From contig NZ_LBHB01000001.1 of assembly GCF_001010945.1 (NCBI RefSeq), positions 930,001 through 994,000 on the forward strand: 64,000 nucleotides of DNA. The letters run 5' to 3'. The position numbers were made by a program, and so were the translations under genes. The notes below the pieces were generated by a model, which saw only the letters and a list, made by a program, of their open reading frames with translations, searched no databases and was not told where the DNA came from. This document shows positions 1 to 8,560 of the stretch, one piece after another (the stretch's first letter is position 1; each line of letters begins with the position of its first letter). This DNA comes from Aurantiacibacter luteus (GTDB lineage: Bacteria; Pseudomonadota; Alphaproteobacteria; Sphingomonadales; Sphingomonadaceae).

Positions 1-1831
1 CGATGCTGACGCGGAGGATTTCCGATGGGTCGACATCGGGCAGGATTTCGGCGCGGTAGGCGGCGTCCTGCTCGTCGAACAGTTCGGTGCAGACCATGGA
101 AACAACGTCCGCGCCCACGCCCTGCTTCTCCAGCGCTTCGGCGCATTCGAGCGCCAGGTGCACCTCGCTGCCGGTGGCGATCAGGATGACGCGGCGCTTG
201 TTCCCGGCCTTCTTCAGGCGATAGGCGCCCTTCGCGCTCATATCGACCTCGTCCGGCGCGTTGCGGACCTGCGGCAAGTTCTGCCGGCTGAGCGCGATGA
301 CCGAAGGACGGTCCTTCTGCTTCAGCGCGATCTCCCAGCACTCCGCCGTCTCCACCCGGTCCGCCGGGCGCATGACGAGAAGGTTGGGCATGGCGCGCAG
401 GGACTGCAGGTGCTCGATCGGCTGATGCGTCGGGCCGTCCTCCCCCAACCCGATGCTGTCGTGCGTCATCACGTAGATCACGCGCACCTGCTGAAGCGCG
501 GACAGGCGGATGGCACCGCGGCAGTAGTCAGTGAAGATCAGGAAGGTGCCGCCATAGGGGATGATCCCGCCGTGCAGCGCCATGCCGTTCATCGCCGCGG
601 CCATGCCGAATTCGCGGATGCCGTAATACATGTAGCGCCCGGCGTAATCGTCTGCGGTGAAGGCGGTGATGCCGCCGGCCTTGGTGTTGTTCGATCCGGT
701 CAGGTCCGCGCTGCCGCCGACCAGTTCGGGCACCAGCGGATTGAGCACGTCGAGGGCATTTTCGCTGGCCTTGCGCGTGGCGACCTTTTCCGGACTTTCC
801 AGCCACTTGCGAAACGCCTTTGTCGCCTGGTCGAGCTTGGGCAGGTCGCCTGCCATGCGACGCTCGAACTCGGCCTTCTTGGCCGAAGCGCCGAGCCGGT
901 CGCGCCATTCGCCGTGCGCCGCGCCGCCCCGCTCGCCGGTGGCGCGCCAGTCGGCGAGCACATCGTCCGGCACCACGAAGGGCCCGTGGCTCCAGCCCAG
1001 TTCCTTGCGCGCGCCCTCGATCTCGGCCTCGCCCAGCGGGCTGCCGTGGGTGGCGCTGGTGCCCTGCTTGGTCGGCGCGCCCTTGCCGATGACGGTGGTG
1101 CAACGCACCAGCGAGGGCTTGCCGGTCTCGGCCAGCGCCTCGTCGATGGCGCGGCGGATGTCGGCCGGGTCATGCCCGTCGCACTCCGCCACGTGCCAGC
1201 CGGTTGCCCGATAGCGCGCCGGAATGTCCTCGGACGACGACAGCGACACCTTGCCATCGATGGTGATGTCGTTGTCGTCCCACAGCACGATCAGGCGGCC
1301 GAGCTTGAGGTGCCCGGCAAGGCCGATCGCCTCGTGGTTGATGCCTTCCATCAGGCAGCCGTCCCCGGCGATTGTCCAGGTGCGGTGGTCGACCAGATCG
1401 TCGCCGAACTCGGCGTTGAGATGCCGCTCGGCCATGGCCATGCCGACCGCCATCGCCAGCCCCTGCCCGAGCGGGCCGGTGGTCGCCTCCACGCCGTCGA
1501 GCAGGAAGTTCTCCGGATGCCCTGCACAGGGGCTGTTCAACTGGCGGAAGTTCTTCAGGTCCTCCAGCGTCGGCGCCTCGTAGCCCGAGAGGTAGAGAAG
1601 CGAGTAGATCAACATCGAGCCGTGCCCCGCGCTCAGCACGAAGCGGTCGCGGTCGGCCCAGTCGGGCGCCTTGGGGTCGAACTTCAGATAGTCCTGCCAT
1701 AGCACCGTCGCCACGTCGGCCATGCCCATCGGCATGCCGGGATGGCCGGAATTCGCCGCCTGCACGCCGTCCATCGACAGGGCACGGATGGCGTTGGCCA
1801 TGTTGGTGAAACGGATGGTCTCGTCGCTCAT
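1..1831 (-). CDS. tkt: Transketolase, C-terminus cut off by window edge
   Basis: This is a thiamine-diphosphate enzyme of the non-oxidative pentose phosphate pathway that moves two-carbon ketol units between sugar phosphates in the cytosol. The visible 610 residues begin [20 protein letters not shown]. Family landmarks are the histidines in [10 protein letters not shown] (H30) and [10 protein letters not shown] (H70), the ThDP/metal motif from GDGCLMEG (156-163) to DDND, and the pyrimidine-domain stretch [19 protein letters not shown]. The family is about 655-670 residues, so only the last ~50 are missing past the left edge. The ATG at 1831 gives the standard N-terminus. It is divergent from the small ORF at 2040 across a 208-bp gap. 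Identity is secure. Confidence 0.96.
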   Translation of the reverse strand, partial: MSDETIRFTNMANAIRALSMDGVQAANSGHPGMPMGMADVATVLWQDYLKFDPKAPDWADRDRFVLSAGHGSMLIYSLLYLSGYEAPTLEDLKNFRQLNSPCAGHPENFLLDGVEATTGPLGQGLAMAVGMAMAERHLNAEFGDDLVDHRTWTIAGDGCLMEGINHEAIGLAGHLKLGRLIVLWDDNDITIDGKVSLSSSEDIPARYRATGWHVAECDGHDPADIRRAIDEALAETGKPSLVRCTTVIGKGAPTKQGTSATHGSPLGEAEIEGARKELGWSHGPFVVPDDVLADWRATGERGGAAHGEWRDRLGASAKKAEFERRMAGDLPKLDQATKAFRKWLESPEKVATRKASENALDVLNPLVPELVGGSADLTGSNNTKAGGITAFTADDYAGRYMYYGIREFGMAAAMNGMALHGGIIPYGGTFLIFTDYCRGAIRLSALQQVRVIYVMTHDSIGLGEDGPTHQPIEHLQSLRAMPNLLVMRPADRVETAECWEIALKQKDRPSVIALSRQNLPQVRNAPDEVDMSAKGAYRLKKAGNKRRVILIATGSEVHLALECAEALEKQGVGADVVSMVCTELFDEQDAAYRAEILPDVDPSEILRVSI

Positions 1832-2003
1832 GCAAGGCTCCGGATGCGCGGCAGGGTTGCCCGTAAGCGGGCCGATTCGGATGCAGGGGTGTGTGGTGGC
1901 GAGGGGCGGCGAGGTCAAGCAGGTCGCCCCGCCCCGCGCGCACGAAATCCGACGGGAGGCCCGAGGCTTGCGAGGATTATTCACAACTTTCGCCGGCAAG
2001 TGC

Positions 2004-2031
2004 TTGCCGACACGCCACTCCGCCCTAATTT
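2004..2031 (+). promoter_or_regulatory. Candidate sigma-70 promoter giving a leaderless transcript
   Basis: TTGCCG (2004-2009) and TAATTT (2026-2031) are separated by 16 nt. The ATG of the next ORF lies at 2040, only 9 nt after the -10 element, so transcription would start at or next to the start codon. No Shine-Dalgarno sequence lies before that ATG, which fits a leaderless mRNA. This is read by eye and not tested. Confidence 0.4.
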
Positions 2032-2039
2032 GCGCCGCC

Positions 2040-2246
2040 ATGAACGCGGGAGACATTGCCGGGCGGATTGCCGACGCCATGAGCCGCATCGATGCCGCCG
2101 CTGCGCGGATCGAGGCGGTCGCCACCGCGTCCTCCCCCGCCGTGGCAACGGACGACGGCCTGCAACAGCGCTACGACGCCCTGCGACGCGAAGCGGGGGC
2201 GGCCCTGCGCGAACTCGACGCCATGATCGCGGAGATCGAGGCATGA
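2040..2246 (+). CDS. Small helical hypothetical protein upstream of zapA
   Basis: This 68-residue acidic, alanine-rich protein starts [20 protein letters not shown] and ends [15 protein letters not shown]. The spacing of hydrophobic residues suggests one or two helices or a short coiled coil; there is no signal peptide or membrane segment. Its stop codon overlaps the zapA start (ATGA, 2243-2246), so the two are probably translationally coupled. By position it may be linked to ZapA or cell division, but I recognise no named family. The coding call rests on the coupling, the clean start and the codon pattern. Confidence 0.7.
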   Translation: MNAGDIAGRIADAMSRIDAAAARIEAVATASSPAVATDDGLQQRYDALRREAGAALRELDAMIAEIEA

Positions 2247-2557
2247 GCAACGTCACGCTCGAGATCGCCGGGCGCAAGTACACCATCGCCTGCGCCCCGG
2301 GCGAAGAGCAGCACATCGAGGAGCTCGGCCGCTCGATTTCCGCCAAGCTCGCGCAGCTCGACGGCCTGAACGGCCAGTCGCCCGAACGCGTGCTGCTCTA
2401 CGCCTCGCTGCTGCTGGCGGACGAGCTCTACGAGGCCACCAGCAACGCGCCCGCCACGGCTGAGCCGGACGAGGCCACCGCGATCCGGCTCGAAAGCATG
2501 GCGGACCGGCTCGAAAGCCTCGCAATGCAGCTTGAGACCGGCCCGTCGGCATCCTAG
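2243..2557 (+). CDS. zapA: Cell division protein ZapA
   Basis: ZapA is a small cytosolic protein that bundles FtsZ protofilaments at the division ring. The 104-residue product starts [20 protein letters not shown] and continues with EEQHIEELGRSISAKLAQL, the typical N-terminal beta-hairpin and helix of the family. The C-terminal half is a long helix suited to the tetrameric coiled coil. It is coupled to the preceding ORF by an ATGA overlap, and its stop codon lies inside the -10 box of the 6S RNA promoter. zapA - 6S RNA - 5-FTHF cyclo-ligase is a conserved proteobacterial gene order, which supports all three calls. Confidence 0.9.
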   Translation: MSNVTLEIAGRKYTIACAPGEEQHIEELGRSISAKLAQLDGLNGQSPERVLLYASLLLADELYEATSNAPATAEPDEATAIRLESMADRLESLAMQLETGPSAS

Positions 2558-2560
2558 ATA
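2532..2560 (+). promoter_or_regulatory. Candidate promoter of 6S RNA
   Basis: TTGAGA (2532-2537) and TAGATA (2555-2560) are separated by exactly 17 nt. The -10 element includes the TAG stop codon of zapA. A start about 7 nt downstream would put the 6S RNA 5' end near 2567. Confidence 0.5.
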
Positions 2561-2567
2561 GGCCTTG

Positions 2568-2735
2568 GCGGGACTGCCCGGCACGAGCCGTTTCGAATAT
2601 CCCTGAGGCTATAAGCAATCCATGGGAGCTGTCCCTACCGAGGCTGCTGGGTTCGTCCTGGGGTTTCGGATATACGGCGCCCACCTGACGTTAGGCGTCA
2701 GAGGATTTCCCGGAAAACGACCCATGGTGGTTCCG
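2568..2735 (+). ncRNA. ssrS: 6S RNA (SsrS), approximate ends
   Basis: 6S RNA is the global regulator that binds sigma-70 RNA polymerase by imitating an open promoter. The call rests first on position, since the gene normally lies between zapA and the 5-formyl-THF cyclo-ligase gene. The sequence also shows a closing stem: GCCGT (2587-2591) and ATATCC (2597-2602) pair with GGATAT (2668-2673) and ACGGC (2674-2678). A 6-bp hairpin, CTGACG/CGTCAG (2685-2701), follows near the 3' side. There is no open frame across the gap, and a promoter-like element sits just upstream. Both ends are estimates; a covariance-model search would fix them. Confidence 0.65.
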
Positions 2736-2766
2736 CCACTCACCATCCGGCGCTAGGGCCCCTCTC

Positions 2767-3354
2767 GTGACCGACATTTCCCAGCACAAGGCGCAGCTGC
2801 GCGAGGCGCTGCGCAAGGCGCGGCTCGACCATGCCCGCGCGCTGCCGCCCGAGGTATCCGCGCTGGTCTTCCGCCAGCCGCCCGCCCCCGTGCTGGCGCT
2901 GGTGCCGGAAGGCGCCGTCATCGGCCTCTACCGCGCCGGGGAAGGCGAAGCCCCAGCCGCTGCCTACACCCGCTTCTTCCACGAGCGCGGGCACACCGTC
3001 GCGCTGCCCCGTGTGGTCAAGCGGGCCGAGCCCATGCATTTCCACGTGCACACCGACCCTTGGGACGAGAGCGATCTCGAGCCCGGACCGATGAACCTGC
3101 GCCAGCCGCGCCTCTCCGCGCCCCTCGTCGTGCCGGACGTGCTGTTCATGCCGCTGGTCGGCTTCACCGAGCGCGGCGAGCGGATCGGACAGGGCGGCGG
3201 GTTCTACGATCGCTGGCTGGCCGATCATCCCGAAACCGTGGCCATCGGCATGGGCTGGGACGTGCAGCGCGTGGACGAGCTGCCCGTGGAGGATCACGAT
3301 ATGCCGCTCACCGCCATCGTCACCCCGACGCGCATCTACGGACCTTTCGCATGA
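2767..3354 (+). CDS. ygfA: 5-formyltetrahydrofolate cyclo-ligase
   Basis: This cytosolic enzyme uses ATP to convert 5-formyl-THF to 5,10-methenyl-THF, recycling a stored folate. The 195-residue product is of family size. The signature RIGQGGGFYDRW lies near residues 137-148 and corresponds to the conserved G-G-G-(Y/F)-Y-D-R nucleotide-binding region. The N-terminal basic stretch (QLREALRKARL) and PRVV...MHFHV fit the fold. Its TGA overlaps the ATG of the DUF2842 gene (ATGA, 3351-3354). The place directly after 6S RNA is conserved, and in other bacteria the two can be co-transcribed. Confidence 0.9.
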   Translation: MTDISQHKAQLREALRKARLDHARALPPEVSALVFRQPPAPVLALVPEGAVIGLYRAGEGEAPAAAYTRFFHERGHTVALPRVVKRAEPMHFHVHTDPWDESDLEPGPMNLRQPRLSAPLVVPDVLFMPLVGFTERGERIGQGGGFYDRWLADHPETVAIGMGWDVQRVDELPVEDHDMPLTAIVTPTRIYGPFA

Positions 3355-3566
3355 GGACCGAGCCCACCTGGCGCATCCCTGTCGGCATTCTCGGCCTGCT
3401 CGCCGCATTGCTGGTCTACGCCGTGCTGGTCGCCGTTTTCCTGCCGCCGCTGATCGGCGGCTGGCCTTCGCTGTTGCAGGGCGTGGTCTACCTCGCGCTG
3501 GGGCTGGTATGGCTGCTGCCGCTGCGCCGCTTCCTGATCTGGATGGAAACCGGCCGCTGGGGCTAG
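3351..3566 (+). CDS. DUF2842-family small membrane protein
   Basis: This 71-residue protein has two hydrophobic segments: residues about 10-33 ([20 protein letters not shown]...) and about 40-58 ([18 protein letters not shown]). A short cytosolic tail ends in [12 protein letters not shown]. Length, topology and the [13 protein letters not shown] tail match the alphaproteobacterial DUF2842 family, whose function is unknown. It is coupled to the folate gene upstream by a 4-nt overlap. Its last 4 nt overlap the end of the convergent thioesterase gene. Confidence 0.78.
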   Translation: MRTEPTWRIPVGILGLLAALLVYAVLVAVFLPPLIGGWPSLLQGVVYLALGLVWLLPLRRFLIWMETGRWG

Positions 3567-3994
3567 GCCAGCGCGCCCAGCGCCTCGCGCCAGTCCAGGG
3601 GTAACGGCACGGGGCGACGCGTCTCGCGGTCGACGTAGACGTGGACGAAGTGGCCCTCTGCGGCAGCCGCGTCGCTTCCCTCGGCAAAGATGCCGACCTC
3701 GTAGCGCACGCTCGAAGTGCCGATGTGCGCCACCCGCACACCCGCCTCGACCACCTGCGGAAAGGCGAGCGGAGCGAAGTAGCGACAGCCCGTTTCCACG
3801 ACCAGGCCGATGGTCCGCCCGCCGGCGATGTCGAGCACGCCGCGCGCCACCAGCTCGGCATTCACCGCGGTGTCGAACCAGCCGTAATAGACGACGTTGT
3901 TGACGTGGCCGTAGACATCGTTGTCGGCCCAGCGCGTGGGGATCGTGCGCCAGGCGCGGTAATGCGCGCGGGCCCGAGGCGGCTCGCGGGTCAC
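3563..3994 (-). CDS. Acyl-CoA thioesterase, hotdog fold
   Basis: This small cytosolic thioesterase belongs to the 4-hydroxybenzoyl-CoA/YbgC-like group and would hydrolyse an unspecified acyl-CoA. From a GTG at 3994 the product is 143 residues and starts [15 protein letters not shown]. The hotdog signature [20 protein letters not shown] holds the active-site acidic residue and the HVNN turn. The GTG start is chosen because GTGA overlaps the stop of the upstream alcohol dehydrogenase. A longer ATG frame exists but its N-terminus has no family resemblance. Coupling suggests a shared short-chain alcohol/acyl-CoA pathway; the substrate is not known. Confidence 0.82.
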   Translation of the reverse strand: MTREPPRARAHYRAWRTIPTRWADNDVYGHVNNVVYYGWFDTAVNAELVARGVLDIAGGRTIGLVVETGCRYFAPLAFPQVVEAGVRVAHIGTSSVRYEVGIFAEGSDAAAAEGHFVHVYVDRETRRPVPLPLDWREALGALA

Positions 3995-5130
3995 AGGGCC
4001 GCCTCGTAAATCCGCCGCGCATCCTCGCGGGTGATGGCGACCGGGTTGTTCACCAGCAGGCGCTGCTGCTTCATCGCTTCGTCCGCCAGCATCGCGCAAT
4101 CGGCCGCGCCCACTCCGACATCCGCCAGCCGCGGGCTGAGGCCGATGTCGGCAGCGATGGCGACCAGCGCCTCCACGAAACCCTGCGCCCGCCCCTCGAT
4201 GCCGAGCGGCGCCAGCGCAGGATCGACCAGCGGCGCGAGTTCTGCATACATTGGCCCAGCGGCTTCCATGTTGTGCGCCAGCACGTGCGGCAGCATCAGG
4301 GTGTTGGCGAGACCGTGCGGCACGTGGAAATGTCCGCCCAGCGGATAGGCCAGCGCGTGCACGCCCGCCACCGGGGCATTGGCAAAGGCGACGCCCGCGA
4401 GGAAGGCCCCGCGCAGCATCGCCTCCCGCGCCGCGAGATCGCCCGGCGCGTCGCAGGCGGTGCGGATGTTGGCGGCGAGGAGGCCCAGTGCTTCTTTCGC
4501 CAGCAGGTCGGACAGCGGGTTCTTGAGGTCGCGGCTGGTAAAAGCCTCGATGGCGTGGACCATCGCGTCGACACCCGTCGCGGCGATGATGTGGCGCGGC
4601 AGGCCCGTCGTCAGCAGGGGGTCGAGCAGGGCGTGATCGGCGTAGAGCGCGGGGGCGACGATGCCTTTCTTCTCCGTCCCGCCCACGGTCAGTATGCTGA
4701 TCGACGTCGCCTCGCTGCCGGTGCCCGCCGTGGTCGGCACGAGCACCAGCGGCAATCCCTCACCCCTCGCCCGGCCGACGCCGTAGATGCCGGCGATCTC
4801 GTCGCCGCTGCCGAGCAGGTAGGCCGCCGCCTTGGCGACATCCATCGGGCTTCCGCCCCCGAAGCCGACGACCGAGACCGCGCCCGCCTCGCGCCCCAGC
4901 GCCACAGCCGCAAGTACGCTCGCCTCGCTCGGGTCTTCCTCGACCGCGTCGAAGACCGCGACGTCGTGCCATTCGCGCAATTCCGTGAGCGCAGGTTCGG
5001 TCAGGCCGATGGCGCGCAGGTTCGCGTCGGTCACGAACAGCACCGGGCCGTCGGGCAGGAAGGCGCCGATGTCCTCGGCAACGCCGTTTCGCAGGGTGAC
5101 CGCCGGGCCGAATTCGAAAGTGAAGCTCAT
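3991..5130 (-). CDS. Iron-containing alcohol dehydrogenase (group III)
   Basis: This cytosolic NAD(P)- and metal-dependent enzyme interconverts alcohols and aldehydes. From the ATG at 5130 the product has 379 residues, normal for the family. The nucleotide-binding motif [10 protein letters not shown] is at 91-100, followed by [11 protein letters not shown] and the metal-site segments [12 protein letters not shown] and [17 protein letters not shown]. An in-frame ATG 12 codons earlier (5166) gives MPAAARRATVAG, which looks like non-coding leader. Its stop overlaps the thioesterase GTG start. The exact substrate cannot be told from sequence. Confidence 0.88.
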   Translation of the reverse strand: MSFTFEFGPAVTLRNGVAEDIGAFLPDGPVLFVTDANLRAIGLTEPALTELREWHDVAVFDAVEEDPSEASVLAAVALGREAGAVSVVGFGGGSPMDVAKAAAYLLGSGDEIAGIYGVGRARGEGLPLVLVPTTAGTGSEATSISILTVGGTEKKGIVAPALYADHALLDPLLTTGLPRHIIAATGVDAMVHAIEAFTSRDLKNPLSDLLAKEALGLLAANIRTACDAPGDLAAREAMLRGAFLAGVAFANAPVAGVHALAYPLGGHFHVPHGLANTLMLPHVLAHNMEAAGPMYAELAPLVDPALAPLGIEGRAQGFVEALVAIAADIGLSPRLADVGVGAADCAMLADEAMKQQRLLVNNPVAITREDARRIYEAAL

Positions 5131-5204
5131 GCCCGCCACCGTCGCCCGCCGCGCCGCCGCTGGCAAGAGCGGAACCGCGGCGCAGCCCGGCGGATTGCCA
5201 TGTC

Positions 5205-5993
5205 ATGCCCGAGCTTCCCGAAGCCCAGACCAATCGCCAGCGGATCGAGGACCGGTGCCTCAACCGCACGATCGAGGCCGTCGAACTTGGCGACGATGTC
5301 ACCTACATCGAGCTTCCCGGCGACAACGAGCGAAGGCGCCTCGTCGGGCACCAATTCACGCAAACACGCCGTCACGGCAAGCTGATCTTCGCGGGCAGCA
5401 AGACCGGCCCGTGGATCTGCGTGCACCTGGGCATGACGGGCAAGCTGCTGCCCTTCGACGCGCCGGACGAAGCGCCCGATTACACGAAGCTACTGATCGT
5501 TTTCGAGGGCGACCGCCGACTCGCCTTTCGCTGCCCGCGCAAGCTTGGCTGGGTGCGCGTGGTCGATTCGCCCGAAGCGGAGATCGCGCGCATCGGCTTC
5601 GGGCCGGATGCGCTTACGATTTCGCGCGATGACTTCGTGGCGCTGATGGGCAAGACGAGCGGCACCATCAAGGGCGCGCTGATGGCGCAGCGCAAGCTGG
5701 CGGGGATCGGCAACCTGTGGTCGGACGAAATCCTGTTCCAGACCGGCTGGCATCCGGAGACCGTGGCGAAGACCATCGATGATGACGCGCTAGGCACGAT
5801 GTTCGATTGCATGCGCGAGGTGCTGGTCGCCGTCTGCAAGACCGGCGCGCAGTACAAGAAGCTGCCAAAGGACTGGCTGATCGGCGACCGCAAGGCCGGA
5901 AAGCCCTGCCCGCGCTGCGACGGCACCATCGCCAAGGTGAAGGTCGGCGGGCGCAGCGCCTATTACTGCGACACGCACCAGGCGGCAAAATAA
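5205..5993 (+). CDS. Fpg/Nei-family DNA glycosylase-like protein
   Basis: Enzymes of this family excise oxidised bases and cut the backbone. The 262-residue product begins MPELPEAQTNR; Pro2 and Glu3 are the catalytic residues exposed after Met removal. The RRHGKLIF lysine, the HLGMTGK strand, the helix-two-turn-helix segment (GTIKGALMAQRKLAGIGNLWSDEI) and a C-terminal zinc finger are present. Two oddities stand out. The usual PELPEVE is PELPEAQ, and the finger ligands are C235, C238, C255 and H258 instead of four cysteines. It probably belongs to a divergent Fpg/Nei subgroup and may not be the cell's main MutM. It is divergent from the alcohol dehydrogenase gene. Confidence 0.85.
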   Translation: MPELPEAQTNRQRIEDRCLNRTIEAVELGDDVTYIELPGDNERRRLVGHQFTQTRRHGKLIFAGSKTGPWICVHLGMTGKLLPFDAPDEAPDYTKLLIVFEGDRRLAFRCPRKLGWVRVVDSPEAEIARIGFGPDALTISRDDFVALMGKTSGTIKGALMAQRKLAGIGNLWSDEILFQTGWHPETVAKTIDDDALGTMFDCMREVLVAVCKTGAQYKKLPKDWLIGDRKAGKPCPRCDGTIAKVKVGGRSAYYCDTHQAAK

Positions 5994-6008
5994 GGAAAAG
6001 GTCCCAAG

Positions 6009-6085
6009 TGGCGCGAGTGACGGGACTCGAACCCGCGACCCTCGGCGTGACAGGCCGATACTCTAACCAACTGAGCTACACCCGC
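6009..6085 (-). tRNA. tRNA-Asp (GUC)
   Basis: The minus strand gives a 77-nt cloverleaf including encoded CCA (6009-6011). The acceptor stem GCGGGUG pairs with CACUCGC with one G-U pair, the discriminator is G73, and the D arm contains AGCUCAGUUGGUU. The anticodon stem UCGGC/GCCGA closes the loop CUGUCAC, so the anticodon is GUC. The T arm contains GGGUUCGAGUCCC. It reads codons GAC/GAU. Confidence 0.96.
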
Positions 6086-6121
6086 GCATTTAAGCGGCTC
6101 TAGCGCCTCTTGGGAGCCGCG

Positions 6122-6150
6122 CGTCTAGTTTAGCACCGGGAGGGTGTCAA
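6122..6150 (-). promoter_or_regulatory. Candidate promoter for tRNA-Asp
   Basis: On the minus strand a perfect TTGACA (6150 to 6145) is followed after 17 nt by TAGACG (6127 to 6122). Transcription would start about 30 nt before the tRNA 5' end at 6085. The -10 is weak but the -35 and spacing are ideal. The element lies in the gap after the bkdB stop. Confidence 0.5.
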
Positions 6151-6182
6151 CACGCATCGCGCGGGTTTTTGCAGTCCTTTTC

Positions 6183-7514
6183 TCAGCCCGCCAGAATGCG
6201 CGCCGGGGCCTCGATCAGCTTCTTCACTTCCTGCACGAAAGCGGCGGCATCGTAGCCGTCGACGACACGGTGATCGCAGGAGATGGAGATGTTCATCAGC
6301 TTGCGCTTCTCCACCCGCTCGATGCCGTCCGCACCCTTCACGAACATGGGCCGCTCGACGATTCGGTTGGGGCCGATGATGGCGACCTCGGGGCGGTTGA
6401 TGACGGGCGTGGTGGCGACCCCGCCCAGCGGGCCGAGCGAGGTCACCGTCAGCGTCGAGCCGCTCAGCTCCTCGGACTTCGCGCTGCCGCTGCGGGCCGC
6501 TTCGGCCAGGCGGCCGATCTCGGTGGCGAGCTGCCACAGGTTCTTCGCCTGCGCGTCGCGGATGACGGGGACCATCAGGCCATTGTCGGTCATGGTCGCC
6601 ATGCCCAGGTGTACCGCGCCGTGGCGGGTGACGACCTTCGCCTCGTCGTCGTAGCGGGCGTTGATCATGGGGAAATCGGGCAGCGCCTTGCAGATCGCGG
6701 TGATGAGCAGGGGCAGCATGGTCAGCTTGGGACGGTTACCGCGGTCGGAATTCAGCTGCGCCCGGGTTTCTTCCAGCGCAGTGACATCGCATTCCTCGAC
6801 GTAGGTGAAGTGCGGGATGTGGCGCTTGGCGGCGGCCATGTTCTCGGCGATGCGCTTGCGCAGGCCGATGACGCGAATCTCTTCGTCCGCGCGCGCCTTG
6901 CCGGCCCCGGAATAGCCACCCGAATAGGCGATGAAGCTGTCGAGATCGGCGTGGCGCACGCGGCCGTCGGCGCGGACCTGCGCGAGGTCGACGCCGAGGT
7001 CCTTCGCGCGGGCGCGCACCGCCGGGCTGGCGAGCACTTTCGCCGCATCTCCATGACCCGCTCGTGCTGAGCTTGTCGAAGCACCGGCCTTGGCGCTGGG
7101 TTGCGGGGCTTCGACAGGCTCAGCCTGAGCGGGGGGAGTGGGAGCCGCTGCAATGGCGCGGTCTGCATCACTGGCATCGGGGTTTTCGACCTCGATGCGC
7201 TCCTCGACGATCTCGGCCTTGGGCGACGGCACTTCCGCTTCGGCCTCCGCCTCCCCCTCGTCCGAGCCCTCGCCCTCCACCTCGACCACGATCAGCGGGC
7301 TGCCGATGGCCACCATGTCGCCCACCTCGCCCGCGATCTGGACGATCGTGCCGGTGACCGGGCTTTCCAGCGGGACGGTCGCCTTGTCGGTCATCATGTC
7401 GACGAATTCCTCGTCTTCCTCGACCCGGTCGCCGACCTGCTTGTGCCAGGCGACGATTTCGGCCTCGGTGATGCCTTCGCCGATATCGGGCATGGGAAAG
7501 GTGAATTTCGCCAT
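6183..7514 (-). CDS. bkdB: Branched-chain 2-oxoacid dehydrogenase E2 (lipoyl acyltransferase)
   Basis: E2 moves the acyl group from E1 to CoA through a lipoyl arm and forms the core of the complex. The 443-residue protein has one lipoyl domain (1-78; lipoyl lysine K44 in TDKATVPLE) and an acidic linker. A peripheral subunit-binding domain follows (about 160-200, LASPAVRARAKDLGVDLAQV), then the catalytic domain with SCDHRVVDG near the end (H415, D419). It is last in an E1alpha-E1beta-E2 operon, 5 nt after E1 beta. The linker at residues ~128-152 is encoded by two facing copies of a dispersed genomic repeat. A pyruvate-type complex is possible, but the separate alpha/beta E1 layout favours branched-chain substrates. 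Confidence 0.9.
   Translation of the reverse strand: MAKFTFPMPDIGEGITEAEIVAWHKQVGDRVEEDEEFVDMMTDKATVPLESPVTGTIVQIAGEVGDMVAIGSPLIVVEVEGEGSDEGEAEAEAEVPSPKAEIVEERIEVENPDASDADRAIAAAPTPPAQAEPVEAPQPSAKAGASTSSARAGHGDAAKVLASPAVRARAKDLGVDLAQVRADGRVRHADLDSFIAYSGGYSGAGKARADEEIRVIGLRKRIAENMAAAKRHIPHFTYVEECDVTALEETRAQLNSDRGNRPKLTMLPLLITAICKALPDFPMINARYDDEAKVVTRHGAVHLGMATMTDNGLMVPVIRDAQAKNLWQLATEIGRLAEAARSGSAKSEELSGSTLTVTSLGPLGGVATTPVINRPEVAIIGPNRIVERPMFVKGADGIERVEKRKLMNISISCDHRVVDGYDAAAFVQEVKKLIEAPARILAG
7059..7131. repeat. Facing pair of dispersed repeats inside bkdB
   Basis: Two 24-nt copies lie in opposite orientation. Copy 1 is at 7059-7082 with core GCTGAGCTTGTCGAAGC, and copy 2 is at 7108-7131 with core GCTTCGACAGGCTCAGC. 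The reverse complement of copy 2 matches copy 1 at 21 of 24 positions. The pair with its 25-nt spacer keeps the frame open and encodes part of the E2 linker. Repeats with this core are, to my knowledge, scattered widely in sphingomonad genomes, usually between genes. Confidence 0.8.
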
Positions 7515-7519
7515 CGGGG

Positions 7520-8560
7520 TCAGTCCTGCATGATCTTGTCGATGGCCTCGCCGATGCGGACGGGGCCGGGAAAATAGGCCCACTCGAGGCTGTGGGGGTA
7601 CGGCGTGTCGAAGCCGGTCACGCGCTCTACCGGCGCCTCGAGGTGGTAGAAACAGCGCTCGGTCACCAGCGCGCTCAGCTCCGCGCCGAAGCCGCTGGTG
7701 CGCGTGGCCTCGTGGACGATCAGGCAGCGGCCGGTTTTCTCCACGCTCGCCTCGATCGCCTCGATGTCCAGCGGGACGAGCGTGCGCAGGTCGAGGATCT
7801 CGGCATCGACGCCCTTCGCCTCGCACACCGCCTGCGCGACGTGGACCATGGTGCCGTAGGCGAGCACCGTCAGCGCCTCGCCCTCGCGCGCCAGACGGGC
7901 CTTGCCGAGGGGCACCTTGTAGTAGCCCTCGGGCACCTGCGCGTCGGCGTGGCCCTTCCAGCTCTTGGCGGGCTTGTCGTAATAGCCGTCGAAAGGGCCG
8001 TTGTAGATGCGCTTGGGCTCGAAGAAGATGACGGGGTCGTTGTCCTCGATGCAACTGATGAGCAAGCCCTTGGCGTCATAGGGCGTGGCCGGGATCACGG
8101 TCTTGAGACCGGCGACGTGGGTGAACAGCGCCTCCGGGCTCTGGCTGTGGGTCTGCCCGCCGAAGATGCCGCCGCCGAAGGGCGAGCGCACGGTCATCGG
8201 CGCGACGAACTCGCCTGCCGAGCGATAGCGCAGCCGCGCCGCTTCGCTGATGAGCTGGTCGAGGCCGGGATAGATGTAATCGGCGAACTGGATTTCCGGC
8301 ACGGGCCTGAGGCCGTATGCTCCCATTCCTACCGCCGCGCCGATGATGCCGCATTCGGAGATCGGCGTATCGAACACCCGGTGCTTGCCGAACTTCTCCT
8401 GCAGGCCCGCCGTCGCGCGGAAGACGCCGCCGAAATAGCCGATGTCCTCGCCCAGCAGGATGACATCGGGATCGCGGTCCAGCATGACGTCGAGCGCGGA
8501 ATTGATCGCCTCGATCATGTTCATTTGCCGAGTGTCGGACAGGGTTTCGACCTCGCTCAT
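7520..8560 (-). CDS. bkdA2: Branched-chain 2-oxoacid dehydrogenase E1 beta subunit
   Basis: This is the beta half of the alpha2beta2 thiamine-diphosphate decarboxylase of the complex, acting on branched-chain 2-oxoacids. The 346-residue product starts MSEVETLSDTRQMNMIEAIN. It carries the family segments LLGEDIGYFGGVFRAT, VFDTPISECGIIGAAVGMGA and RSPFGGGIFGGQTHSQSPEA. These form the pyrimidine-binding face of the ThDP site and the subunit interface. The ATG at 8560 overlaps the E1 alpha stop (ATGA), so the subunits are probably made in step. A longer open frame to 9703 is only the antiparallel shadow of E1 alpha. Confidence 0.92.
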   Translation of the reverse strand: MSEVETLSDTRQMNMIEAINSALDVMLDRDPDVILLGEDIGYFGGVFRATAGLQEKFGKHRVFDTPISECGIIGAAVGMGAYGLRPVPEIQFADYIYPGLDQLISEAARLRYRSAGEFVAPMTVRSPFGGGIFGGQTHSQSPEALFTHVAGLKTVIPATPYDAKGLLISCIEDNDPVIFFEPKRIYNGPFDGYYDKPAKSWKGHADAQVPEGYYKVPLGKARLAREGEALTVLAYGTMVHVAQAVCEAKGVDAEILDLRTLVPLDIEAIEASVEKTGRCLIVHEATRTSGFGAELSALVTERCFYHLEAPVERVTGFDTPYPHSLEWAYFPGPVRIGEAIDKIMQD

